The notes under the pieces were generated by a model. That model searched no databases. It worked only from the letters and a program-made list of their open reading frames with translations, and had not been told where the DNA came from. DNA of 64,000 nt, from positions 434,001 to 498,000 of the forward strand of contig MDLF01000074.1 of NCBI GenBank assembly GCA_001730095.1, given 5' to 3'. Of this stretch, positions 18,829 to 27,156 are shown piece by piece (within the stretch, counting starts at the first letter, position 1; each line of letters opens with the position of its first letter). Origin of the DNA: Rhodobacteraceae bacterium (ex Bugula neritina AB1). GTDB lineage: Bacteria > Pseudomonadota > Alphaproteobacteria > Rhodobacterales > Rhodobacteraceae. A program made the translations under genes and the position numbers.

Positions 18829-20685
18829 ATGCTACGCATTCAGGACATCACTTATTCGGTCGAAGGCCGCCCGCTGATCGAGGGCGCATCCGCCACCATT
18901 CCAACCGGCCACAAGGTCGGGCTGGTCGGGCGCAACGGCACCGGCAAAACCACCCTGTTCCGGCTGATCCGGGGCGAGCTGGTGCTGGAGACCGGCAGCA
19001 TCTCTCTGCCCTCCAAGGCCCGCATCGGCGGTGTGGCACAGGAAGCGCCAGCCTCGGATGTGTCGCTGGTCGAGACCGTGCTGACCGCCGACACAGAGCG
19101 TACCGCCCTGATGGCAGAGGCGGAAACCGCCACCGATGCGGCCCGCATCGCCGAAATCCAGACCCGCCTGTCCGATATTGACGCCTGGTCGGCCGAGGCA
19201 CGCGCCTCCGCGATCCTCAAGGGCCTGGGCTTTGACGATGAAGACCAGAAACGTCCCTGCGCCGATTTCTCTGGTGGCTGGCGGATGCGGGTGGCGCTGG
19301 CAGCGGTGCTGTTTGCCCAGCCTGACCTTTTGCTCCTGGACGAACCAACCAACTACCTCGACCTTGAGGGCGCGCTGTGGCTGGAAAGCTATCTGGCGAA
19401 ATACCCGCATACGGTGGTGATCGTCAGCCACGACCGCGGACTGCTGAACCGGGCTGTCGGCGCGATCCTGCATCTGGAGGACAAGAAGCTCACGCTCTAT
19501 CAGGGCCCTTACGACACCTTTGCCGAAACCCGTGCCGCCCGTATTCTGGCGGCACAGGCGGAAGCCAAGAAACAGGATGCCCGCCGCGCTCATCTACAAA
19601 GCTTTGTCGACCGGTTCCGCGCCAAGGCCACCAAGGCGGTGCAGGCCCAGTCGCGCCTGAAAATGATCGCCAAGATGAAACCGATCACCACTCCGCAGGA
19701 AGCGGCGCTGCGCGCCTTCACCTTCCCCGAGCCTGAGGAAATGTCGCCCCCGATCATACATCTGGAAGGCGGCACAACCGGATATGGCGACACGGAAATC
19801 CTGAAACGGCTGAACCTGCGGATCGATCAGGATGATCGCATCGCTCTGTTGGGTAAAAACGGCCAGGGCAAATCGACACTTTCCAAGCTGCTGGCCGACC
19901 GGTTGCCCTTGATGTCAGGCAAGATGACACGGTCTTCCAAGCTGCGCATCGGCTATTTCGCCCAGCATCAGGTGGATGAGCTGTATGTCGACGAAACCCC
20001 CATCGAGCACCTGCGCCGTCTGCGCCCCGATGAAGCGCCGGCCAAACTGCGCGCGCGGCTTGCAGGCTTTGGCCTGGGTGCGGCGCAGGCCGAAACCGAA
20101 GTCGGGCGCCTGTCGGGTGGCCAGAAAGCACGGCTGAGCCTGCTGATCGCCACCCTCGACGCGCCGCATATGCTGATCCTGGATGAGCCGACAAACCACC
20201 TGGACATCGAAAGCCGCGAGGCACTGGTGGAGGCACTGACGGCCTATTCAGGCGCTGTGATCCTTGTCAGCCATGACATGCATCTTCTTAGCCTTGTGGC
20301 AGACCGGCTGTGGCTGGTCGCAGGCGGCAGTGTCAAACCTTTTGATGGCGATCTGGAAAGCTACCGTGCTCTGCTGCTGGCCCGCGACAAGCCTGCGCCC
20401 AAGGCAGAGACACCCAAACCCGCCAAGCCCAAACGCGCCTCCCGCGATATGCTGCTGGGATTGCGCTCCGAAGTGCGCAAATCAGAGGCCCGCGTCGAAA
20501 AGCTCAGCGAAATGCGTGAAAAGCTTGACGAAAAGCTCGCCGACCCTAGCCTGTATGAACCGGGCAAGGCGGGTGATATTCAAATCTGGCAAAAGAAACA
20601 CGCCGAGTGCCTGGAGGCGCTGGAACGGGCCGAAGGTTTGTGGATGGAGGCGCTCGAAAAACTGGAGCAGGCTGAGACACAATGA
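18829..20685 (+). CDS. ABC-F ATPase (YheS/Uup-like)
   Basis: A 618-residue protein with two ABC ATPase domains and no membrane segment. Walker A motifs are GRNGTGKTT (about 34-42) and GKNGQGKST (about 343-351); Walker B motifs are LLLLDEPTN and LILDEPTN; signatures are FSGGWRMRVA and LSGGQKARLS. A linker of about 80 residues lies between them and a charged coiled-coil tail ends the protein. ABC-F proteins act on the ribosome. It overlaps marC by 4 bases. A second ABC-F gene lies at 60115-61923. Confidence 0.92.
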   Translation: MLRIQDITYSVEGRPLIEGASATIPTGHKVGLVGRNGTGKTTLFRLIRGELVLETGSISLPSKARIGGVAQEAPASDVSLVETVLTADTERTALMAEAETATDAARIAEIQTRLSDIDAWSAEARASAILKGLGFDDEDQKRPCADFSGGWRMRVALAAVLFAQPDLLLLDEPTNYLDLEGALWLESYLAKYPHTVVIVSHDRGLLNRAVGAILHLEDKKLTLYQGPYDTFAETRAARILAAQAEAKKQDARRAHLQSFVDRFRAKATKAVQAQSRLKMIAKMKPITTPQEAALRAFTFPEPEEMSPPIIHLEGGTTGYGDTEILKRLNLRIDQDDRIALLGKNGQGKSTLSKLLADRLPLMSGKMTRSSKLRIGYFAQHQVDELYVDETPIEHLRRLRPDEAPAKLRARLAGFGLGAAQAETEVGRLSGGQKARLSLLIATLDAPHMLILDEPTNHLDIESREALVEALTAYSGAVILVSHDMHLLSLVADRLWLVAGGSVKPFDGDLESYRALLLARDKPAPKAETPKPAKPKRASRDMLLGLRSEVRKSEARVEKLSEMREKLDEKLADPSLYEPGKAGDIQIWQKKHAECLEALERAEGLWMEALEKLEQAETQ

Positions 20686-21302
20686 TAGACACCGCATTTC
20701 TGATCACGTCTTTCGTCACTCTTTTTGTCATCGTCGATCCGATTGGCCTGACGCCGGTCTTCATCGCCCTTACTCAGGGCATGCCTTCTGCCCGGCGCCG
20801 CTCCATCGCACTGCGGGCAACGGTTACTGCAGTAATTCTGCTGGCGATATTCGCAGCTCTGGGCGAGGCGGTTCTGGGGTTCATCGGCATTTCCATGCCC
20901 GCCTTCCGCGTCGCTGGCGGCGTGCTTCTCTTCCTGACCGCACTCGACATGCTGTTTGAGCGCCGCAACAAGCGGCGTGAAGACCGCAGCGAAGAAGACG
21001 ACTTTGACGATCCTTCCGTTTTCCCGCTGGCAATCCCCCTGATGGCGGGCCCCGGCTCAATCGCAACCGTCATCCTGCTGACGGGCCAGCAGCCCGGCCT
21101 TGCAGGTTTTGCCATGGTCATGGGCGTTGTGATCGCCGTACTGGCGATCCTTCTGGTGATGTGCCTGTTCTCCGGCCTGTTTGAACGCATGCTGGGGAAA
21201 ATCGGCATCACCGTTGTCACCCGACTTCTGGGCATGCTTCTGGCGGCACTTTCAGTTCAGTTCGTGCTCGACGGTCTGCGCGACTTCGGCTTTGCAGGCT
21301 AG
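20682..21302 (+). CDS. MarC-family integral membrane protein
   Basis: A 206-residue protein with about six hydrophobic helices and the MarC landmarks IVDPIGLTPVFIALT (about 14-28) and PLMAGPGSIATVILL (about 118-132). Function is unsettled in the family. Its ATG overlaps the ABC-F stop (ATGA), so translation is coupled. Confidence 0.9.
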   Translation: MIDTAFLITSFVTLFVIVDPIGLTPVFIALTQGMPSARRRSIALRATVTAVILLAIFAALGEAVLGFIGISMPAFRVAGGVLLFLTALDMLFERRNKRREDRSEEDDFDDPSVFPLAIPLMAGPGSIATVILLTGQQPGLAGFAMVMGVVIAVLAILLVMCLFSGLFERMLGKIGITVVTRLLGMLLAALSVQFVLDGLRDFGFAG

Positions 21303-21346
21303 CAGAACGCGCTGCTGCACCTACATTACCCTCAGGAGGTGAGCGC

Positions 21347-21928
21347 ATGGCCGAATATGAAATCGGGCAGTTTGTCTATCTGATTGTCCTGCTGATCGCC
21401 GTCGGGTCCTGGGGGTTTGTTCAGAACCGCCAGAGCCTCGGCAAAACACTTCAGATGTTCGCGGTCTGGGGCTTCATCTTCCTTGGCGTCATCGCCTCTT
21501 ACGGTCTGTGGGACGACATCCGCCAGACTGTCCGCCCGCAGCAAAGCGTGTCCGTGGATGCAGGGCGGGTTGAGGTGCCCCGGTCCCCGGACGGGCATTA
21601 TTACCTGACCCTGAGCGTCAACGGCGCCCCGGTTGAGTTTCTGGTCGACACCGGCGCCACCCAGATCGTTCTCAATGAAAAAGATGCCAGGCGTGCAGGC
21701 ATCGACACGGAAAACCTCGCCTACCTTGGCCGCGCGATGACCGCCAACGGCGAGGTAAGGACTGCCTCGGTCCGTGTGGACGACATCTCGCTCGGCGGCA
21801 TTTCCGATAGCAACCTGAGGGTCTGGGTCAACGAGGGCCAACTGGACAAATCCCTGCTTGGCATGGGCTATCTGCAACGCTGGTCCAGCATCGAAATCCG
21901 CAGCGGCGCGCTGATGCTGACCCGCTGA
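21347..21928 (+). CDS. Membrane-anchored retropepsin-like aspartic protease (TIGR02281 type)
   Basis: A 193-residue protein. Two N-terminal hydrophobic segments (about 8-24 and 37-53) lead to a periplasmic clan AA aspartic protease domain with catalytic Asp101 in LVDTGATQIVL and a closing LLGMGYLQRWS. Such single-copy domains act as dimers. AGGAGG precedes the start. Its substrate is unknown. Confidence 0.85.
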   Translation: MAEYEIGQFVYLIVLLIAVGSWGFVQNRQSLGKTLQMFAVWGFIFLGVIASYGLWDDIRQTVRPQQSVSVDAGRVEVPRSPDGHYYLTLSVNGAPVEFLVDTGATQIVLNEKDARRAGIDTENLAYLGRAMTANGEVRTASVRVDDISLGGISDSNLRVWVNEGQLDKSLLGMGYLQRWSSIEIRSGALMLTR

Positions 21929-22022
21929 CCCGCTGACCCTATAAGGGCCCCAGGCTTTGCATCAGGGGCGACTGCAGACAGCAAGCCCGGCTTCTTTCTG
22001 GTCACCAATACCCTGGGGTGAA

Positions 22023-22057
22023 TTGTCCCCAAAGGGACAAGAGGGGCAAAGCCCCTC
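22023..22057. terminator. Two adjacent perfect hairpins between convergent genes
   Basis: TTGTCCC pairs with GGGACAA (22023-22040) and GAGGGGC with GCCCCTC (22041-22057), back to back. They lie between the aspartic protease gene and the convergent CHAP gene. No T-run is present; the second hairpin resembles the palindrome at 3863-3880. Confidence 0.5.
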
Positions 22058-22061
22058 CCCG

Positions 22062-22610
22062 TCAGCCGTTCTGCGGTGACAGGATGAAACCTGTTATCGG
22101 ATAGACCCGCCCAAAGGCGCCCGGATTGCTTTCCAGCCGGACCGCAGACCAGTCGTTCTTTTCAGAGACATCAATCACTGCCATGCCAAGCGAGACTTTA
22201 TTGCGCTGCCAATTGGCATGATTGACCCTTATTCTGCGCGCGTCCTCAACTTTCGAAACGACGGCGACATGCCCCAACGGATTGGAACGGGTGGCGCTGA
22301 ATGCCATGACCGCGCCAGGCTGTGGTTCCTTGCTGCGGCTGTATTGCCCACTGGCCTGCGCCCACCAGGTCTTGGCATTTCCAAAAATTTCAATGCCGCT
22401 GGCATTGCGGGCAAAGGGCACGCACCAGACACGGCGGCCCTTGGATTGCAGGTACTGAACTTCCTGGACCGCATATTCCAGCCGCGCGGCGTCAACTTCT
22501 GCCCGGCTGACGGACCCATTCTGGATGTCGCCGCAATTGGCCAAAACAAGCAGGCCGGCGCCGACAATAGAAAGCAGCCGCAGCCGCTTGACCGCATGTC
22601 CGAAATTCAT
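22062..22610 (-). CDS. CHAP-domain lipoprotein, putative amidase
   Basis: A 182-residue exported protein. A hydrophobic signal ends at a lipobox-like LANC (Cys26). The CHAP amidase core has catalytic Cys63 (VWCVPFARNASG), His114 (PLGHVAVV) and a likely Asn near 130. CHAP enzymes cut peptide bonds in murein, so a cell-wall role is likely. It stands alone. Confidence 0.85.
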   Translation of the reverse strand: MNFGHAVKRLRLLSIVGAGLLVLANCGDIQNGSVSRAEVDAARLEYAVQEVQYLQSKGRRVWCVPFARNASGIEIFGNAKTWWAQASGQYSRSKEPQPGAVMAFSATRSNPLGHVAVVSKVEDARRIRVNHANWQRNKVSLGMAVIDVSEKNDWSAVRLESNPGAFGRVYPITGFILSPQNG

Positions 22611-22787
22611 CTGTCCCCCCAGTATTCTGGCCCAGTTTTCTGGTCGATTTCCGGTTTTCCGGAATTTATGCAGGCAGGAATAATGGGTGAGTGATTAAAA
22701 ATCGAGACATTGTTGCCCATGTGAAACATCCCACACAGGACTTCGGCGGTTTTCTGCCAAAGGCCGGGTTCAAAACCGGCAACCCGC

Positions 22788-23246
22788 CTATTTCTCGGCT
22801 TTCTTTTCCCAGCGACCGCTTTCCTCTGACCAATACTGGGCAGAACACCCCGCATCAGTCAGCGCTTTCCATTGCGTGCGGGCATGCTGCACAGCCTCGG
22901 GATCGGTGCCGTCAAACAGGATGCAGACACGGCTCAGCGCCTGCACTTCCGCAGAACTGACAGCAGCGCCATCCACCGCCATCACGCAATCCGGGCTATT
23001 GGCCGCTTCCGGTCCTGCTGTCAGCAGGACCGGCTGCAAGGCATCATGTGGGCCACCCGCCAGCCCGTGCGCCAGAAAGCTGTCTTCCGGACCATGCCAC
23101 AGGCGATCATCCAGCCACCCCATGCGCTCCGGGTCGCGGCCGCGCACCGCGATGCGCCAGCCCGCCCCGCGTGCCTTGTCCAGAAGGACCGGCAAGGTCT
23201 CTTCCAACGGCCTGCGCGTCAGATGGTAGAAATAGGCAGATCCCAT
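22788..23246 (-). CDS. holC: DNA polymerase III subunit chi
   Basis: A 152-residue HolC. The N-terminus AYFYHLTRRPLEETLPVLLDKA and the WHGPEDSFLAHGLA segment are family hallmarks. It links the clamp loader to SSB. It follows pepA by 6 bases in the same direction, the usual pepA-holC order. Confidence 0.92.
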   Translation of the reverse strand: MGSAYFYHLTRRPLEETLPVLLDKARGAGWRIAVRGRDPERMGWLDDRLWHGPEDSFLAHGLAGGPHDALQPVLLTAGPEAANSPDCVMAVDGAAVSSAEVQALSRVCILFDGTDPEAVQHARTQWKALTDAGCSAQYWSEESGRWEKKAEK

Positions 23247-23252
23247 AAGGTG

Positions 23253-24728
23253 TTATTCCGCCTCAAACTTGTCCGCGACCAGCCGGTTCAGCGCCATCAC
23301 ACCCCAGCCGGTGGCCCCCTTGGGCGCATATGACGTGTCAGACTTCACCGAAGCGACGCCTGCGATGTCCAGATGGATCCAGGGCATTCCGTCCTGAATG
23401 AACCGCTGCAGGAACTGCGCTGCGGTGATCGACCCTGCTGGGCGGCCGCCCACGTTCTTCATATCAGCAATGCGCGACTTCAGCTGATCGTCATAGGCCT
23501 GCCCCAACGGCATCCGCCAGGCGCCTTCATCCTCGGATTTTGCAGCCTTCAGGAACGCGTTGCACAGATCGTCATCATTGGAGAAGACGCCGGCATTTTC
23601 ATGCCCCAGTCCGATGATGACAGCGCCAGTCAGGGTTGCCAGATCAATGACGCCTGCCGGTTTGAACCGTTCCTGCGCGTACCAGAGCACATCACACAGC
23701 ACCAAACGCCCTTCGGCATCCGTGTTGATGATCTCGACCGTATCGCCCTTCATCGATTTCACCACATCGCCCGGACGGGTGGCATTCCCGGACGGCATGT
23801 TTTCCACCAGGCCGACCAGCCCGACCACATTGGCCTTGGCCTTACGCAGCGCCAGCGCCTTCATGGTGCCGGTCACAACGCCCGCGCCGCCCATGTCCAT
23901 GGTCATGTCTTCCATGCCTGCGGCCGGCTTCAGGGATATACCGCCGGTATCAAACACCACGCCCTTGCCGACCAGCGCCAGCGGCGCTGCCCCCTCGTCG
24001 CCGCCCTGCCATTGCATCACCGCCACCTTGGAGGGGCTGTCCGAGCCCTGGCCGACGCTCAGCAGCGTGCGCATGCCCAGCTTTTCCAGCTCTGCCTCTT
24101 CCAGAATCTCGACCTCCAGGCCGATCTCTTTCATTTCCTCAATGCGGCGGGCGAATTCGGTGGTGGTCAGAACATTTGCGGGTTCATTGACCAGATCACG
24201 GGTCATATGCACCCCTTCGGCCAGGGCCAGCAGCGGCACGCAGGAAGCTTCCAGATCAGCAGGCGTCTTTGAGGTCACCACGATCTCGCCCTCTGATGTC
24301 TCCTCCTTCGGAGACTTATGGTCGTCAAAGGTATAATCCCGCAACGCCATGCCCAGCGTCAGATCCGCGGCCTTGTTCATGCTGCCCGCCATCACGGTCA
24401 GCCGCTTGCCTGCGGCGACCTTGGCCAGCTTGGCACCTGCCTGCCGCGCCTCCACAGGGGTCAGTTTGCGCGGCAGCACCAGCACATCCAGCGCCTCGGC
24501 CTGCATGCCTGCCGGCCAATTCAGCGAAATCACGTCTCCCGCTTTGGCCTTCTTGAACCCGTCTGACTCTATCAGTCTGGCAATGCCGCCTTTGGCCATC
24601 CGGTTGGCGCTGCGCGCAGCCTGATCCATGCTGCCCTCCGGCGTCACCAGGACCGCCACCCGGCCAGTCATCTCAGCCATCGCCTTAGGCTCGTATTCGG
24701 CAAAACGGATCGGGGTAAGGCTGCTCAT
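23253..24728 (-). CDS. pepA: Leucyl aminopeptidase (M17)
   Basis: A 491-residue di-metal aminopeptidase. The signature NTDAEGRLVL is present, with catalytic residues in KGVVFDTGGISLKP and MDMGGAGVV. It acts in cytosolic peptide turnover. Length is normal. It is first of a pepA-holC operon and divergent from lptF. Confidence 0.96.
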   Translation of the reverse strand: MSSLTPIRFAEYEPKAMAEMTGRVAVLVTPEGSMDQAARSANRMAKGGIARLIESDGFKKAKAGDVISLNWPAGMQAEALDVLVLPRKLTPVEARQAGAKLAKVAAGKRLTVMAGSMNKAADLTLGMALRDYTFDDHKSPKEETSEGEIVVTSKTPADLEASCVPLLALAEGVHMTRDLVNEPANVLTTTEFARRIEEMKEIGLEVEILEEAELEKLGMRTLLSVGQGSDSPSKVAVMQWQGGDEGAAPLALVGKGVVFDTGGISLKPAAGMEDMTMDMGGAGVVTGTMKALALRKAKANVVGLVGLVENMPSGNATRPGDVVKSMKGDTVEIINTDAEGRLVLCDVLWYAQERFKPAGVIDLATLTGAVIIGLGHENAGVFSNDDDLCNAFLKAAKSEDEGAWRMPLGQAYDDQLKSRIADMKNVGGRPAGSITAAQFLQRFIQDGMPWIHLDIAGVASVKSDTSYAPKGATGWGVMALNRLVADKFEAE

Positions 24729-24928
24729 CTTCGCGGACTCCTGCTGAATTCATGTGGTTCTTGCCACCAGAGGTATCCTGCCCGGCTGCGCTTGGAAAGA
24801 GCCTGCTCTGCAGGATGCGCTCTGCGGTCTCTCGCCAATCATGGCTTCCGGTGAGAATGCAGTTTTCCCCGCCAATCAAATCCACTAAGGTCCGCCGGAA
24901 TATCAACGGCAAGATCTGGGGGGATCGG

Positions 24929-26056
24929 GTGTCACGCTACGACAGATATGTCCTGTCACAGTATCTGCTCTTCTTCGGCTTCTTTGCCCTGATTCTGGTG
25001 GCCGTGTTCTGGGTCAACCGGGCAGTTGTCCTGTTTGATACGCTGATCGGAAACGGGCAATCTGCGCTGGTGTTTCTGGAGTTTACTGCGCTCACCCTGC
25101 CCAATCTGATCCGCATGGTGCTGCCGATCGCCGCCTTTGGCGCTGCGGTCTGGGTCACCAACCGGCTGAACAGCGAAAGCGAGCTGACCGTCCTGCGCGC
25201 CACAGGTACCAGCCCGTGGCAGATGGCCCGCCCTGCGCTGGCCTTTGGCGTCATTACCGCGCTGATGATGTCGGCGCTAACCCATTATCTTCTGCCCGCC
25301 TCGATCAGCCAGCTGGAGCAGCGCGAAAGCGAGGTCTCCCGCAACATCACCGCCAAGCTGCTGAGCGAAGGCGATTTTCTGCACCCGGCCGACGGCGTTA
25401 CCTTCTACATCCGCCAAATTGACCCGGACGGCACTTTGAACGATGTCTTCCTGTCGGACCGCCGGGACCCCGCCGTTACGGTCACCTACACCGGCACCCG
25501 CGCGTTTCTGGTGCGGGACGGCGACAATGCGCATCTGATCATGGTCGAAGGCATGGCACAGCGGCTGGACCATACCACCCAGCGGCTATCGACCACTTTG
25601 TTCTCAGATTTTTCCTATAATATCAGCTCTTTGGCGCGGAAATCCGAGAATCCGGCGCGCAAAATCCGCGCCATTCCCAGTCTGGAACTTTTGACCCGCA
25701 CCGCAAGCATTACTCAAAGCGACGGGCATTCTGCGGGGGCCCAAGCCGAAGAGCTGCACCTGCGCTTTGCCCGCGCATTGGTTTGCATCGCAGTGACATT
25801 GATTGGTTTCGCTTCTTTGATGCTGGGCACCTTCTCGCGCTTCGGCGTCTGGCGTCAGGCCTTCCTGGCCTTTGTCGTGCTGATCTTTATCGAAGGCTTG
25901 CGCGGCGTGGTTTCAGAGCCGGTGCTGCAAAACCCCAGCCTGTGGCCGCTGATTTACCTGCCGGCCCTGCTGGGCCTGGCTGTGTCGCTGGTCTTTTTGA
26001 TCCTGTCCGCCCGTCCCAAGCGGATCGGAACACCGGCGCCGGAGGCCGCGGCATGA
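24929..26056 (+). CDS. lptF: LPS export permease LptF
   Basis: A 375-residue inner-membrane subunit of the LptB2FG transporter that extracts LPS from the inner membrane. Six TM helices flank a periplasmic beta-jellyroll domain. The GTG at 24929 follows a GGGG stretch and begins right before the conserved RYDRYVLSQYLLFFG. Longer frames upstream lack family similarity. The stop overlaps lptG. Confidence 0.92.
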   Translation: MSRYDRYVLSQYLLFFGFFALILVAVFWVNRAVVLFDTLIGNGQSALVFLEFTALTLPNLIRMVLPIAAFGAAVWVTNRLNSESELTVLRATGTSPWQMARPALAFGVITALMMSALTHYLLPASISQLEQRESEVSRNITAKLLSEGDFLHPADGVTFYIRQIDPDGTLNDVFLSDRRDPAVTVTYTGTRAFLVRDGDNAHLIMVEGMAQRLDHTTQRLSTTLFSDFSYNISSLARKSENPARKIRAIPSLELLTRTASITQSDGHSAGAQAEELHLRFARALVCIAVTLIGFASLMLGTFSRFGVWRQAFLAFVVLIFIEGLRGVVSEPVLQNPSLWPLIYLPALLGLAVSLVFLILSARPKRIGTPAPEAAA

Positions 26057-27156
26057 AGCTGGATATCTACTATGCGCGCCGCTTTCTGCAGTGGTTCCTG
26101 GTCATTGTTGCGGTGCTGATGACGCTGGTGGTGCTGATCGACCTGAATGAGCAGGTCCGCCGGTTCGAAGCCGCCGATCTCAGCCTTGCACAGCTGGTCG
26201 GGCTGACATTCCTGAACATTCCCGCCGCACTAAGCGAGTTTCTGCCTCTGATCATGATTCTCAGCACCATCGTGTTGTTTGTCGGACTGGCTCGCAGCAG
26301 TGAACTGGTGGTCACCCGCGCCATTGGCCGCTCCGGCATCCGTGCTCTGGCCGCGCCGGTGCTGATGGCCGCAGGGATTGGCGTCCTTGCTGTCACCACG
26401 CTCAATCCCATTGCTGCCGCGACGGCCAACCGGTATCAGGATCTGGCTGAAACCTACCATAACGGCGGCCCCTCGGCGCTGTCGCTCTCTGGCGAGGGCC
26501 TGTGGCTGCGCCAGGGCGGGCTGCGCGGACAATCTGTCATCCACGCAAAGGGTTACAGCGGTGATCCTGCCAACATAACACTGCATAATGTGTCGATCCA
26601 CGCCTATACCATCACAGGCGGCCCCATTCGCCGTATTATTGCAGACAGCGCCCGGCTGGATGGCAGCAACTGGGTTCTGACAAACGCCAAGGCCTGGCCG
26701 CTGGCCGCCGGGCTCACCCCTGAAACCGGCGCCGGTAAATTCGACGAGCTGCACCTGCCGACAACGCTGACCACCGACCGGATCCGCGACACATTGGGCA
26801 CCGCAAGCGGCATCTCGATCTATGACCTGCCCGCCACCATCCGCGAATTGTCTGCCGCAGGTTTCGCCACCAAACGCTACGAGGTGCGTTACCAGGCCGA
26901 ACTGGCCCGGCCGCTGTTCCTGATCGCGATGGTGCTGGTTGGCGCAGCCTTCACCATGCGCCACGCCCGCTTTGGCGGCACCGGGCTGGCGGTGCTGATG
27001 GCGGTGCTTTTGGGATTCGGGCTTTATTTCATCCGCAATTTCGCGCAAATCCTTGGCGAGAACGGGCAAATTCCTGTCGCACTGGCGGCCTGGGCACCGC
27101 CTGCTGCCGCAATACTATTGACCTTGGGACTGCTTCTCCATGCCGAAGACGGGTAA
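26053..27156 (+). CDS. lptG: LPS export permease LptG
   Basis: A 367-residue partner of LptF with the same layout of TM helices and periplasmic domain. The N-terminus MKLDIYYARRFLQWFLVIVAVL is typical. The ATG at 26053 overlaps the lptF stop by 4 bases, and its 3' end overlaps lptD by 17. Confidence 0.93.
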   Translation: MKLDIYYARRFLQWFLVIVAVLMTLVVLIDLNEQVRRFEAADLSLAQLVGLTFLNIPAALSEFLPLIMILSTIVLFVGLARSSELVVTRAIGRSGIRALAAPVLMAAGIGVLAVTTLNPIAAATANRYQDLAETYHNGGPSALSLSGEGLWLRQGGLRGQSVIHAKGYSGDPANITLHNVSIHAYTITGGPIRRIIADSARLDGSNWVLTNAKAWPLAAGLTPETGAGKFDELHLPTTLTTDRIRDTLGTASGISIYDLPATIRELSAAGFATKRYEVRYQAELARPLFLIAMVLVGAAFTMRHARFGGTGLAVLMAVLLGFGLYFIRNFAQILGENGQIPVALAAWAPPAAAILLTLGLLLHAEDG